Of a DNA stretch of 58,060 bases, positions 1 to 8,619 are shown piece after piece. Made by a program: the position numbers and the translations under genes. Source of the DNA: Streptococcus loxodontisalivarius (GTDB taxonomy: Bacteria; Bacillota; Bacilli; Lactobacillales; Streptococcaceae); assembly GCF_016908645.1 (NCBI RefSeq), contig NZ_JAFBEH010000008.1, forward strand, positions 1 through 58,060, read 5' to 3'. Under the pieces are notes generated by a model, which worked only from the letters and a program-made list of their open reading frames with translations, did not search any database and had not been told where the DNA came from. How positions within the stretch are numbered: the first letter of the stretch is position 1; every line of letters starts with the position of its first letter.

Positions 1-165
1 GAGTCAACAACAACGACAACAGAAAGTACGACTGAGCCAACAACAACGACAACAGAAAGTACAACTGAGTCAACAACAACGACAACAGAAAGTACGACTG
101 AGCCAACAACAACGACAACAGAAAGTACAACTGAGTCAACAACGACGACAACAGAAAGTACGACT
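1..165 (+). repeat. Tandem 33-bp coding repeats (11-residue Thr/Ser/Glu unit)
   Basis: Five near-identical 33-base units run 1-33, 34-66, 67-99, 100-132 and 133-165, and a sixth starts at 166 and diverges. Units alternate between GAGTCA (Glu-Ser) and GAGCCA (Glu-Pro) openings, so the higher-order unit is 66 bases. The array probably continues to the left of the window. Confidence 0.95.
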
Positions 166-354
166 GAGCCAACAACAGTACTACCAGGTAAAGATGGATC
201 AAATAAGGGTGGAAAAACACCTGTAAAATCAAATAAAAAATCTTCTTTACCAAGTACAGGAGAAAGCACAACATTGTGGTCATCAATTCTAGGTTTACTT
301 ATCATTGGTTTATCTGTATCAGGATTTATTTATCTTAAATCTAAAAAATCATAG
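1..354 (+). CDS. LPXTG-anchored surface protein, C-terminal part (5' end outside window)
   Basis: The reading frame is open from base 1 and stops with TAG at 352-354, so only the last 117 residues are visible. It starts with five 11-residue Thr/Ser/Glu repeats, then a short Gly/Lys linker (DGSNKGGKTPVKSNKKS), then the sorting signal: LPSTG, a hydrophobic stretch (WSSILGLLIIGLSVSGFIYL) and a basic tail (KSKKS). By family knowledge sortase A cleaves after the Thr and links the protein to peptidoglycan. The Thr-rich repeats probably form an extended stalk across the cell wall and may be glycosylated. The functional head domain is outside the window, so the role cannot be named. Confidence 0.93.
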   Translation, partial: ESTTTTTESTTEPTTTTTESTTESTTTTTESTTEPTTTTTESTTESTTTTTESTTEPTTVLPGKDGSNKGGKTPVKSNKKSSLPSTGESTTLWSSILGLLIIGLSVSGFIYLKSKKS

Positions 355-407
355 TGTTTTAACTTTGATTTTTAGGAGTATTCTTAGACGTAGTTCTGAG
401 AATGCTT

Positions 408-436
408 AGCTACGGAAAGTTTTCCGTAGCTTTTTT
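408..436 (+). terminator. Rho-independent terminator of the LPXTG gene
   Basis: The arms AGCTACGGAAA and TTTCCGTAGCT pair around a very short loop and are followed by a run of T. It sits about 55 bases after the stop codon at 354. Confidence 0.85.
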
Positions 437-451
437 GTAACCTAATAGACT

Positions 452-478
452 TTGTCTCTTTCTTATAATATGTTAAAC
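452..478 (+). promoter_or_regulatory. Possible promoter for the glycosyltransferase/YfhO pair
   Basis: TTGTCT at 452-457 and TAAACT at 473-478 are 15 bases apart. A TATAAT at 464-469 is an alternative -10 with no good -35. Placement between a terminator and the next gene supports a promoter here; the exact boxes are uncertain. Confidence 0.35.
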
Positions 479-522
479 TATTAGAAAGAGTTTTGAACTC
501 GTGAAAAAGATTGGAAGGCACT

Positions 523-1485
523 ATGAAATTATCACTACTGATTACTTTCTACAATGAAGAGAAGATGATTGCTCTGACTCATGCGGCTATGTCAAAGCAG
601 CTTGAGGATTTGGTAGCAGATCAAAGGCTAGATGATTATGAATTACTCTACATTGATGATGGGAGTAAGGACCAGACTTTTCCAATGATGCAGGAAATTG
701 CAGAGCAGGATAGTCATGTTCGCTATATCAGCTTGAGTCGTAACTTTGGGCGTGAGGGTGGTATTCTAGCGGGCTTTAAATACGCAACGGGAGATGCAGT
801 CATGGTTATGGATGGTGATTTACAGCATCCACCTAGTCTCATTCCACAGTTTATTGCGGCTTATAAAGAAGGCTACGACTTGGTTAGCGGTCAACGTGAT
901 CGAACGGGCGAGTCTCGTCTAGGGAGCCTCTTTGCTCACCTTTTCTATGCCTTTTCAAATTTTGCAATGGATGTGCGTTTGACTGATGGAAAATCTGAAT
1001 TGAAGCTTTTGAGCCGTCGAGCAGTTGATACATTTCTAGCTCTCCCAGAATATAATCGCTTTAATAAGGGATTGTACGAGTGGATTGGCTTCAATGAGAA
1101 GGTAATCAAGTATAAAAATCAGGTAAGACAGGCTGGCAAGAGTAAGTTTGGCTTCAAAAAATCCTTTAACTATGCCATTCAAGGGATTATCTCTTTTAAT
1201 GATAAACCTCTGCGTATTTGCATTCAGTTTGGTCTCGTAAGTATTGGTTTAGCCCTGATTTATCTGCTCTTTGAGTTTGTCAGATTCTTTACAGATCCTG
1301 GTCATACTGTCAGCGGATACTTTACAACCATTGCCTCTATTATTTTATTTAGTGGTGTTCAGTTGATATCAATTGGTATTCTTGGAGAGTACATCGGAAA
1401 GATCTATTATGAGGTTAAACGCAGGCCCCACTTCATTGTTGGAGAGACCAATATTGAAGAAGCTAGAGAGGATAGAGTGGGATAA
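523..1485 (+). CDS. Family 2 glycosyltransferase, membrane-anchored (CsbB/GtrB-like)
   Basis: 320 residues. The GT-A fold of family GT2 fills residues 1-220, with DDG at 45-47 and DGD at 97-99 as nucleotide-sugar/metal motifs. Two hydrophobic segments follow at about 225-250 and 262-290, the CsbB/GtrB layout, in which a sugar is loaded onto undecaprenyl phosphate. The start is set at ATG 523 because GGAAGG at 513-518 is well spaced from it; the in-frame TTG at 511 overlaps that ribosome-binding site. The next gene begins 3 bases after the stop and encodes a YfhO-like protein. In Bacillus, CsbB makes the lipid-linked sugar and YfhO transfers it to lipoteichoic acid. A similar envelope-glycosylation pair is inferred here; the sugar and acceptor are unknown. 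Confidence 0.85.
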   Translation: MKLSLLITFYNEEKMIALTHAAMSKQLEDLVADQRLDDYELLYIDDGSKDQTFPMMQEIAEQDSHVRYISLSRNFGREGGILAGFKYATGDAVMVMDGDLQHPPSLIPQFIAAYKEGYDLVSGQRDRTGESRLGSLFAHLFYAFSNFAMDVRLTDGKSELKLLSRRAVDTFLALPEYNRFNKGLYEWIGFNEKVIKYKNQVRQAGKSKFGFKKSFNYAIQGIISFNDKPLRICIQFGLVSIGLALIYLLFEFVRFFTDPGHTVSGYFTTIASIILFSGVQLISIGILGEYIGKIYYEVKRRPHFIVGETNIEEAREDRVG

Positions 1486-1487
1486 TC

Positions 1488-4454
1488 GTGAAAAATAAGA
1501 TAAGTTCATGGTGTCAAGTTGTTGTCAACAAGTGTCAACCTCTTGTCAACTTTATTGAAAAACATAAAAAAGCCACGGTTTTAAGTCTCAGTGCGCTACT
1601 ACCAATGACAATCATTCTGGTAGTTTGGGCCTTTATGGGAATGTTTCCATTTGGGACAAAGACCTTGATGGCGGTTGACTTTGGTCAGCAGTATATTAGT
1701 TTCTATGGCTTGTTGAAGGAATCTATTTTGTCAGGTGATTTGTCTGCCTTCTCTTACTCCTTTACCAAGTCGCTCGGCGGTCCGATGATTGGTGTTTTGG
1801 CTTATTATCTCTTGAGTCCCTTTAACATCATTTATATCCTGACGCCCTTAAATCAATTTGCCTGGGCTGTCTTTCTGACAATCTGGTTGCGTTATGGGGC
1901 TATTGGTTTGAGCTTTGCTTATCTTTTGGTTAGACGCTATCGCGGACTGGACAAGCATCCCTGGTTGGTGCCGATTTTTGCTTCAACTTATGCCTTGTCA
2001 GGTATGCTGGTTTCCTATCAGATGAATACCATCTTTTATGATGCTATGATTATGTTGCCTTTGGTGATTATCGCCTTGGAAGAGCTGTTGGATGGAGCTA
2101 GACCATTTCGTTATATGCTGGTCCTAGCGATCACCATGTTCTTGCAATTCTACATGGGCTACATGATCTGTATCTTCATTGCCCTCTACGCCTGCTATTA
2201 TGTATCCCCTCGTTTGGCTGGTCATGATTCTAGGAAAAAAGCTTTGCTAGCTTTCTTTAAGCCTCTCTTAAAGACTTTGGGTTATTCGATCTTGGCAGTA
2301 GTGTCAACAGCTGCGCTGCTCTATCCAGTTGTGCTCAACCTGATGGAGAGTAAGGGGCAAGTAAGTACAGGAATGACCTTCAAGTGGGCCTTGCAAATCA
2401 ATCCTCTCGATATTCTATCTAAGTTGGTTATCGGTGGTTTTGATACCACATCTGGTTGGTCAGCAGGACCAAACCTTCCTAATATCTATGTTGGAGCCTT
2501 CGCTCTTGTTGGCTTCATTCTCTTCTTCAAATTTGCTCAAGTGGCTAGGGAACGCAAGATTGCTGCAGCTATTGTTGTCTTTATCTTCTTCCTGTCATTT
2601 GTCCACGAATTTACGAGTCAGATCTGGCATATGGGACAAAATCCAGCTGGATTCTTCTATCGTTTTTCATGGATTCTCTCCTTCTTCATGGTTCTTCTTG
2701 CCTTTCAGGCAATCAATGAGAACCCTCGTCTGACTTGGAAGGGCTTGGGGATCGGGAGTATCCTTGTTGGAGCTAGCGCTCTTTATGTAGCTAGTCAAAC
2801 CTATACCTATATTTCAACGAAACAACCAAAGGCAGTCTCTAGCTTTGTCAAGTCTCATAGAGAGCTTGTAGCCCTTCTTATCACGGCTATCTTCCTTGGG
2901 TTGGCCTATCTGGTTTGGAGATATCTAGACAAGAAACAGTGGATTAAGGTGGTTTGGATGGGGCTTTGCCTCCTAGCAATCCCACTAAGTATCAATTTGC
3001 TTAGTAAGGGATACTTGTTTACACAGCTGTCATTAACCCTAATGGCATTTGGCTTCGTCTTTCTTATTTTCTACTTTGGACCTAAGCGTTTAGGCTTTGC
3101 TATTTTGGCATTGATGACCATCGCAGAGCTGGGTTACAATGCCTATCTGTCACAGGTGACCTTGGGTTACGCTGACGCAGCTAAGTTTAGCGATGCAGCA
3201 GTTTCTGTTAAGAAGGTGACGGATGCAATTCAGAAGGATAGTTCTGATAAGTTCTATCGCATTGCCATGACCTTTGCCTACTCTAACACAACGCCGTCCT
3301 TGATCTCCTATCCTGGTTTGAGTAGTTTTAGTTCAAGCTTGGAAGGTTCTACGATTGATCTCTTTTCTTACATGGGAGATGTCGGTGTTAATGCGGCAAC
3401 CCGTTATGCCAACGGAACTGCTTTGACAGATGCCCTTTACGGAGTTCGCTATTATGTTGACCGAAAGGATTACACGACAGAAGAAGTCAATGCAAATCCT
3501 GATAAGATGTACTTCTCACGCATGACTAGCCGTCTCGATATTCCTGACAATTATCCAAATACAGTCTATGAAGATGATCGTTATGTTGTCTATGAAAATC
3601 CAAATGTCTTCTCAATCGCTTTTGGGACAAATTCGGTGACTCAGAGTATAAAGTTTGGACAGAATAATCCTGTATCTAACCAGAATATCATCCTAAATAG
3701 TATGGCTGGAACAAATGTGAACTATTTTGAACTCTTTAGTTTCTCTGATGTTGAGGTTGAAAATATGACTGAAACAACAGATGCTAACGGACAAACGATT
3801 TACAAGCGTATTGATAAGAATCAGCTCGGCATTATCCGCTACAAGGTCGTTCCTAAGAGTAACTACACTTACTATTTCCTCACACCTTATCTGCTTAAGC
3901 AGACAAGAGGTCATGTCTCTATTTTGCTGAATAATCAGTGGCTCAATAATCAGCAGAGCTATTCTCAAAAACAACTCTGGCAGTTGACCAATAATACGGA
4001 AGGTCAGGAGACCGTGCTGGAATTCCGCTTTGATACGGATGATGACGTCAATATGACTGGAGCAGGACTGGTTCGTGCCAATGGTCAGGCTATTCGAGAT
4101 GTTGTCAAAGAACGTGAAAAACAAAGCATGACGGTAACCAATTGGACCAATACAAGTGTTGATGGAACCGTTGATATTACCGATGACAGTGATGTCATGA
4201 TGACAACAATTCCTTATAGCAAGGGCTGGACTGTGACTGTGGATGGCAAAAAGGTAGAAACCAAGAAAACTTGGGGTAGCCTCTTATCCTTCCCAATCAC
4301 ATCTGGAGAGCATACCATCAAGATGCACTACACAACACCTGGACTTTATCTGGGAATCGTGATTTCCCTCCTAGATATCCTCTTTATCGCCTATCTGAAA
4401 TGGCGAGAGAATATTCATGATTGGTTCAAGTTCCGTTTTACAAATAAAATCTAA
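1488..4454 (+). CDS. yfhO: YfhO family polytopic membrane protein (GT-C-like glycosyltransferase)
   Basis: 988 residues starting at GTG 1488. The N-terminal half has about a dozen hydrophobic helices. A large extracellular region of about residues 550-940 follows, and a last membrane helix (LYLGIVISLLDILFIAYL) lies near the C-terminus. The N-terminal sequence LMAVDFGQQYISFYGLLK and the overall plan match Pfam YfhO. Family knowledge: YfhO-type proteins act as flippase/transferase partners of a CsbB-type enzyme and decorate teichoic acid or similar polymers outside the cell. The 3-base spacing to the upstream glycosyltransferase says the two are translated together. A strong terminator follows at once. 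Confidence 0.88.
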   Translation: MKNKISSWCQVVVNKCQPLVNFIEKHKKATVLSLSALLPMTIILVVWAFMGMFPFGTKTLMAVDFGQQYISFYGLLKESILSGDLSAFSYSFTKSLGGPMIGVLAYYLLSPFNIIYILTPLNQFAWAVFLTIWLRYGAIGLSFAYLLVRRYRGLDKHPWLVPIFASTYALSGMLVSYQMNTIFYDAMIMLPLVIIALEELLDGARPFRYMLVLAITMFLQFYMGYMICIFIALYACYYVSPRLAGHDSRKKALLAFFKPLLKTLGYSILAVVSTAALLYPVVLNLMESKGQVSTGMTFKWALQINPLDILSKLVIGGFDTTSGWSAGPNLPNIYVGAFALVGFILFFKFAQVARERKIAAAIVVFIFFLSFVHEFTSQIWHMGQNPAGFFYRFSWILSFFMVLLAFQAINENPRLTWKGLGIGSILVGASALYVASQTYTYISTKQPKAVSSFVKSHRELVALLITAIFLGLAYLVWRYLDKKQWIKVVWMGLCLLAIPLSINLLSKGYLFTQLSLTLMAFGFVFLIFYFGPKRLGFAILALMTIAELGYNAYLSQVTLGYADAAKFSDAAVSVKKVTDAIQKDSSDKFYRIAMTFAYSNTTPSLISYPGLSSFSSSLEGSTIDLFSYMGDVGVNAATRYANGTALTDALYGVRYYVDRKDYTTEEVNANPDKMYFSRMTSRLDIPDNYPNTVYEDDRYVVYENPNVFSIAFGTNSVTQSIKFGQNNPVSNQNIILNSMAGTNVNYFELFSFSDVEVENMTETTDANGQTIYKRIDKNQLGIIRYKVVPKSNYTYYFLTPYLLKQTRGHVSILLNNQWLNNQQSYSQKQLWQLTNNTEGQETVLEFRFDTDDDVNMTGAGLVRANGQAIRDVVKEREKQSMTVTNWTNTSVDGTVDITDDSDVMMTTIPYSKGWTVTVDGKKVETKKTWGSLLSFPITSGEHTIKMHYTTPGLYLGIVISLLDILFIAYLKWRENIHDWFKFRFTNKI

Positions 4455-4478
4455 AAAAGCGCCATTTGGCGCTTTTTT
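4453..4478 (+). terminator. Terminator of the yfhO operon
   Basis: AAAAAAGCGCC and GGCGCTTTTTT pair around the loop ATTT. The T-run is followed at once by a family A repeat, so this hairpin is the insertion point of that repeat. Confidence 0.93.
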
Positions 4479-4480
4479 AG

Positions 4481-4741
4481 AATGTAGACAAACCTAACTT
4501 TCAACGGAATTGGATACAAAAGCTCTGCTTGTTTAAAATAAATTTTCCGATTTCATGCGAGCGTTAGCGAGTACTCAAAAGATACTTCCGCCGTGATGAA
4601 AGTATAAGAAATGCCTATATAAAAGCATTTCTTATACTCGGAATGTTTGAGACATGAGGCTCAAACATTAGTCATGGAATTCCGTAGGAAGTCGCTGACG
4701 CCCGAAATCACTTAAGGAAGTATCAAGAAAAAGACTTTTTC
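4481..4741 (-). repeat. Family A intergenic element, copy 1 (reverse orientation, left end trimmed)
   Basis: The right end (AATGTAGACAAACC) lies against the yfhO terminator and the left half ends against the stop of the convergent gene at 4742. It has the family's helix-forming arms: AATGTTTGAG/CTCAAACATT, and GTATAAGAAATGC with its partner GCATTTCTTATAC. The family's left end (CTGGTTGAAGACAAAG) is truncated, and no second terminator copy is seen on that side. No gene lies in this stretch. Confidence 0.85.
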
Positions 4742-5428
4742 TTATAGATTACTTTCTTGCAGGTGGTAGCGGATGGTGACATTGATGTAATGCCAGATGA
4801 CTAGGATGAGGCAAAGGGTGACAAACCAGATAGCCATGTCAGAAACTAGATGAATAAGGCTAGCAGAGATGATTGCGCCTGTTATAAAGCTGACTACGGT
4901 GATACTGTAATTGATGGCTTGGCGTTTCATGGCAGGGTCTTGTTTTTGACGACCAATCAGTCGATACCAAGAGACCAGCATCTTACGGTAATTGCCAGAA
5001 GTCATCAAGATGGTATAGGGATGTGACTCAATCTTACTATCTGTAAAGGTTATCATGAGAAGCCCAGTAGAAAAGGCGAGAAGCATGACCCAAAGATAGG
5101 AGATATGAGGAAGAAAGGGCAGAATTCCACTAACGATGAGTAAGGGAATGATGTTGTGAATTCTCCAGAAGGCTGTTTTAGCCCTGTCTTTAACGAAGAC
5201 CCCTGTCAAAAATCCTATGGAAAAGAAGAGGATGGACAGACACTTGAGCAGACTACTTTCCAAGCCGTGATTGTTGAAATCAGAAATAAGGAGAACAATA
5301 TTTCCTGTCTGTGTGGCAACGAGAGTACCAAATCTCATGTGAGAAAAGACGTCCAAAGCTCCGCCGATTAGCCCAAGGAGGATAGCAGTTAGGCGGCTAT
5401 GTTGGGGAGGGTAGTTTAGTTTTGGCAA
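4742..5428 (-). CDS. DUF1275 (YoaK) family membrane protein
   Basis: 228 residues with about six membrane helices. The opening LLGLIGGALDVFSHMRFGTLVATQTGNIVLL is the DUF1275/YoaK signature (Gly-Gly-x-x-Asp followed by a T-Q-T-G-N motif). GGAGG precedes the ATG on the minus strand with good spacing. The gene is monocistronic and convergent with yfhO. The biochemical role of this family is not established; a small-molecule transport role has been proposed on fold grounds only. Confidence 0.85.
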   Translation of the reverse strand: MPKLNYPPQHSRLTAILLGLIGGALDVFSHMRFGTLVATQTGNIVLLISDFNNHGLESSLLKCLSILFFSIGFLTGVFVKDRAKTAFWRIHNIIPLLIVSGILPFLPHISYLWVMLLAFSTGLLMITFTDSKIESHPYTILMTSGNYRKMLVSWYRLIGRQKQDPAMKRQAINYSITVVSFITGAIISASLIHLVSDMAIWFVTLCLILVIWHYINVTIRYHLQESNL

Positions 5429-5609
5429 GGTAATACCTCCAAATAATCTTGATTTTTAAGGATGGAGGACCTAGAGGATGCTAGTAAGGTCTTTCCAATC
5501 CTTATTTTATGTCTTCTATTATAGCACTTCTTATTTGAACTGAATAAGTTTTGAAATGAGAATAAATATTCGGAAATAGCCTGAAATCGTGTCCAAATAT
5601 TCTAAAATT

Positions 5610-5639
5610 GTTTTGATTTGAGTCAAAACATGTTATACT
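5610..5639 (+). promoter_or_regulatory. Promoter with overlapping 7-bp inverted repeat (candidate operator)
   Basis: GTTTTGA (5610-5616) and TCAAAAC (5623-5629) are perfect inverted arms six bases apart. TATACT at 5634-5639 with TG two bases upstream is an extended -10 box, and the left arm covers the -35 position. A repressor dimer bound to the palindrome would block polymerase at the hydrolase/exporter operon. The repressor is not identifiable in the window. Confidence 0.6.
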
Positions 5640-5679
5640 ATCACAATGAGTTATAGTAGGTTATGATGGAGGTAAAAGC

Positions 5680-6894
5680 ATGACCCTAGAAAAAATCTTG
5701 GCATCTCTTGATGAGATTAAGGATTGGCAGGAGGAGACTTATAAGCATCTTCATGCGCATCCTGAATTGTCTATGCAGGAAAGTGAGACGGTTAAGTTTA
5801 TTGAAGAGACTTTAACAAGCTATGGCTACGATACTCAGGTCATCGGAGGCGGTGTTGTTGGTGTCTTGGTCAATGGAGCAGGACCTAAGGTGCTCTTTCG
5901 AGCAGATATCGACGGTCTGCCTGTCAAAGAGGAGACTGGTCTGGCTTACGCTTCACAGGTTGAAATGACTGACAAGGACGGACAGACTGTCCCAGTTATG
6001 CATGCCTGCGGTCATGACACTCATATCACAGCTGGACTGGGTGCTGCATGGGCGCTGGCTCAACACAAGGACTCTTGGTCTGGGACTTACATTGCCCTCT
6101 TTCAGCCTGGTGAGGAGATTGCGGCTGGTGCCAAGTCTATGCTTGCAGACGGCTTGGTTGACCGCATTCCCAAGCCGGATGTGGCGCTGGCTCAGCATGT
6201 TCTGACGACGCCAGAGGCGGGCAAGGTCGGCAGTAAGGTCGGTCCTTTCCTTTCCAGCGCAGCTTCCCTCAAGGTTGTGGTCAAGGGGCAGGGGGCTCAT
6301 GGTTCCATGCCTAACCTCAGTATTGACCCCATCGTTATTGGCTCTGCTATTGTTTCCAAATTGCAGAGCATCGTAGCTAGAGAAGTAGATCCCTTCAAGT
6401 TCGCAGTCGTTACCGTGGGGTCATTTCAAGCAGGGCTCAAGGCAAATATTATCCCTGATAAGGCGACCCTTTTGCTCAATATCCGTGCCTATGATGAAGA
6501 GGTCAAGGAGCAATTGTTGGCAGCCATTCGACGCATCGTCCTAGCTGAATGTCAGGCAGGGGGCTGTCTGGAGGAGCCAGAGATTTCAGTCTTTGATAAC
6601 TATCCCTTGACGACCAATGACGCTCAGGTTAGAGCGCGCGTGGCGTCAGCCTTTGAAGATTATCTCGGTCAGGAAAATGTGGTCACCTATGACCCAATGA
6701 CAGCCTCAGAGGACTTTTCATACATCGCTCAGGCTTTTGATATTCCTTATCTCTACTGGGGATTTGGTGGCTTTGTGGCAGGTCAGGATGTCTATCCTAA
6801 CCACAGCCCCAAATTTGCGCCAGCTATTCAACCAACTTTGGAAACAGGAACCAAGGCAGCTCTTATCGCTGCTTACTCATATCTAGGAAAATAG
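5680..6894 (+). CDS. M20 family amidohydrolase (N-acyl amino acid/hippurate hydrolase type)
   Basis: 404 residues, the usual length for the amidohydrolase branch of M20. HACGHDTH starts at His108 and holds metal ligands. GEE (Glu145-Glu146) supplies the catalytic acid and a ligand, His173 in LAQHV is a further ligand, and the C-terminal H in YPNHSPKF closes the site. The dimerisation domain lies at about 185-300. Expected activity is hydrolysis of N-acyl amino acids or small aminoacyl amides in the cytoplasm; the substrate cannot be told. GGAGG lies 8-9 bases before the ATG. The MFS gene starts 13 bases after the stop, so the two form an operon and the exporter may handle the product or substrate. 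Confidence 0.88.
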   Translation: MTLEKILASLDEIKDWQEETYKHLHAHPELSMQESETVKFIEETLTSYGYDTQVIGGGVVGVLVNGAGPKVLFRADIDGLPVKEETGLAYASQVEMTDKDGQTVPVMHACGHDTHITAGLGAAWALAQHKDSWSGTYIALFQPGEEIAAGAKSMLADGLVDRIPKPDVALAQHVLTTPEAGKVGSKVGPFLSSAASLKVVVKGQGAHGSMPNLSIDPIVIGSAIVSKLQSIVAREVDPFKFAVVTVGSFQAGLKANIIPDKATLLLNIRAYDEEVKEQLLAAIRRIVLAECQAGGCLEEPEISVFDNYPLTTNDAQVRARVASAFEDYLGQENVVTYDPMTASEDFSYIAQAFDIPYLYWGFGGFVAGQDVYPNHSPKFAPAIQPTLETGTKAALIAAYSYLGK

Positions 6895-6907
6895 GAGAAG
6901 ATTTTTC

Positions 6908-8272
6908 ATGTCACAAGAAAACTATGTCGGAACCAACAAACTGCTTGTCGGTTTGGTTCTTGCTGTTTTGTCATTCTGGCTCTTTGCTCAGTCATTGCTT
7001 AATATTTCACCTGCTGTGCAGCAGTCTTTGGGACTGGCAGATGCAACTATCACAACTGGGGTATCGATTACATCTTTGATTGCAGGGCTTTTCATCGTTG
7101 TTGCGGGTGGCTTTGCTGACCGCTTTGGTCGTGTCAAGTTCTCACTCTTTGGACTTGGGCTTAACATCCTGGGTTCACTTTGCTTGGTCCTTGCGACGAG
7201 CGCTCCGCTATTTCTCGCAGGGCGTGTCCTCCAAGGTTTCGCCTCAGCCTGCATCATGCCTGCGACCCTGGCTTTGGTGAAGGCTTACTATGAGGGTGAA
7301 AATCGTCAGCGTGCTGTCAGCTACTGGTCTATGGGGACTTGGGGTGGAACAGGTCTAGCTTCTTTCTTCGGCGGTGCTGTGTCTGGTGCCTTGGGTTGGA
7401 AGTATATCTTCATCTTCTCAATCATCGCTTCAGTCACCAGCTTTGCCTTGATTTGGGGAACACCTGAGTCTAAGGTTGACAACCCTGTCAAGGGCTTCGA
7501 CTACTTGGGGCTTGTGATTTTCATTGTGTCAATGCTGGCGCTGAACTTGGGTATTACCTCTGTTAAGGAAAATGGTTTTGCAAGTAAGACACTGATTTAC
7601 CTAGCCATTTTTGCTATCTCACTAGCAATCTTCTACTTTGTTGAGAAGAGTAAGACAATCAAGTTTATCGACTTTAAACTCTTTAGCAACAAGTATTTCT
7701 TGGGAGCTAGTCTGTCAAACTTCCTTCTCAATACCGTTGCAGGTACGCTTATTGTCATCAATACCTACCTTCAAAAAGGACGTGGTTTGAGTGCATCAAC
7801 ATCAGGTCTTCTGTCTCTGGGCTATCTTGCCTGCGTTTTGATTACCATTCGTATCGGTGAAGTTCTCTTGAAAAAATGGGGTGCCCGTAAGCCAATGCTT
7901 TTGGGACCATGCATCACTTTTATCGGTGTCTTGTTGATGACCTTGGTTAACATTCAAGGCTCAGCCTACTATGTTGTTGTCTTTATCGGTTATGCCCTCT
8001 TTGGAACAGGACTTGGAATCTATGCTACGCCATCAACAGATACAGCCATTTCACACGTTGATGAAGCAGAAGTCGGAGCAGCATCAGGTATTTATAAAAT
8101 GGCTAGCTCTCTAGGAAATTCCCTAGGAACAGCTATCTCACTGACAGTCTTTCTAGCCTTCTCAGCTAGCGGCAATTATGACCAAGCTGCACTTTCAGGC
8201 TTGATCACAAACCTCATCTGCTGTGCCCTATCAATCACCTCAATTTTACTTATCGTACCTAACGAAAAATAA
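6908..8272 (+). CDS. MFS transporter, drug:H+ antiporter-2 (QacA/EmrB-like)
   Basis: 454 residues, hydrophobic throughout, with about 14 predicted membrane segments. Motif A is present as GGFADRFGRVKF at about residues 65-75, and GRVLQGFASACIMPATLAL is the DHA2 motif in TM4. Such proteins export drugs or metabolites using the proton gradient. It follows the M20 hydrolase by 13 bases (AGGAGAAGATTTTTC before ATG) and ends at a terminator. The substrate is unknown; pairing with an amidohydrolase suggests an acylated or amide-containing small molecule, which is inference. Confidence 0.87.
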   Translation: MSQENYVGTNKLLVGLVLAVLSFWLFAQSLLNISPAVQQSLGLADATITTGVSITSLIAGLFIVVAGGFADRFGRVKFSLFGLGLNILGSLCLVLATSAPLFLAGRVLQGFASACIMPATLALVKAYYEGENRQRAVSYWSMGTWGGTGLASFFGGAVSGALGWKYIFIFSIIASVTSFALIWGTPESKVDNPVKGFDYLGLVIFIVSMLALNLGITSVKENGFASKTLIYLAIFAISLAIFYFVEKSKTIKFIDFKLFSNKYFLGASLSNFLLNTVAGTLIVINTYLQKGRGLSASTSGLLSLGYLACVLITIRIGEVLLKKWGARKPMLLGPCITFIGVLLMTLVNIQGSAYYVVVFIGYALFGTGLGIYATPSTDTAISHVDEAEVGAASGIYKMASSLGNSLGTAISLTVFLAFSASGNYDQAALSGLITNLICCALSITSILLIVPNEK

Positions 8273-8274
8273 GA

Positions 8275-8315
8275 ACAAACCGTCTTTTCAAAAGTGAAGA
8301 GACGGTTTTGTTTTT
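8275..8315 (+). terminator. Terminator of the hydrolase/MFS operon
   Basis: AAACCGTCT and AGACGGTTT pair around a 15-base segment that contains CTTTTCA/TGAAGAG-like complementarity, followed by TGTTTTT. Confidence 0.85.
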
Positions 8316-8600
8316 GGAAAATAAAAAGAAAGAACGCTGAATTCTCAACGTTCTTTCAGGAGATTTATGAGTTCAAAAGTCCAGTGGACTTTTGAAGGGG
8401 TGACCCAGAAATGGGAAAGTCACCCTTTGACAAAATAAAATGAAAAAACGTTGAATTCTCAACGCTCTTTCAGGAGATTTATGAAAAAGATACGTCCACT
8501 GTTTGGGCTTTAGCCCATTTACAGTGGTGGATACCGAACTTGTTCGGTGAAAGTTTATTTAGGATTAACTATAGTATACAGCTGTCGTCTTAAAACATTC
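8316..8600 (+). repeat. Family B intergenic repeat, copy 1
   Basis: This gene-less stretch holds two hairpins of the type AAGAACG...CGTTCTT, each followed by the exact motif AGGAGATTTATGA (8358 and 8472). Between them are hairpins TTCAAAAGTCC/GGACTTTTGAA and GGGTGACC...GGTCACCC-like arms. Then come CCACTGT...ACAGTGG and ACCGAA/TTCGGT, and finally a tail with TATAGTATA and GTCTTAAAACATTCTTAA. The same order recurs at 11992-12245 with over 90% identity over long runs. The AGGAGATTTATGAAAAAG segments look like a ribosome-binding site plus start for very short peptides (MKKIRPLFGL), probably chance or relic. Confidence 0.8.
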
Positions 8601-8619
8601 TTAACGGTTAAAAAATATT

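Noticed and set aside
1..165. Regular 33-base repeats as a possible CRISPR array
   Set aside because: The repeats are contiguous, without unique spacers, and are in frame within a Thr-rich LPXTG protein.
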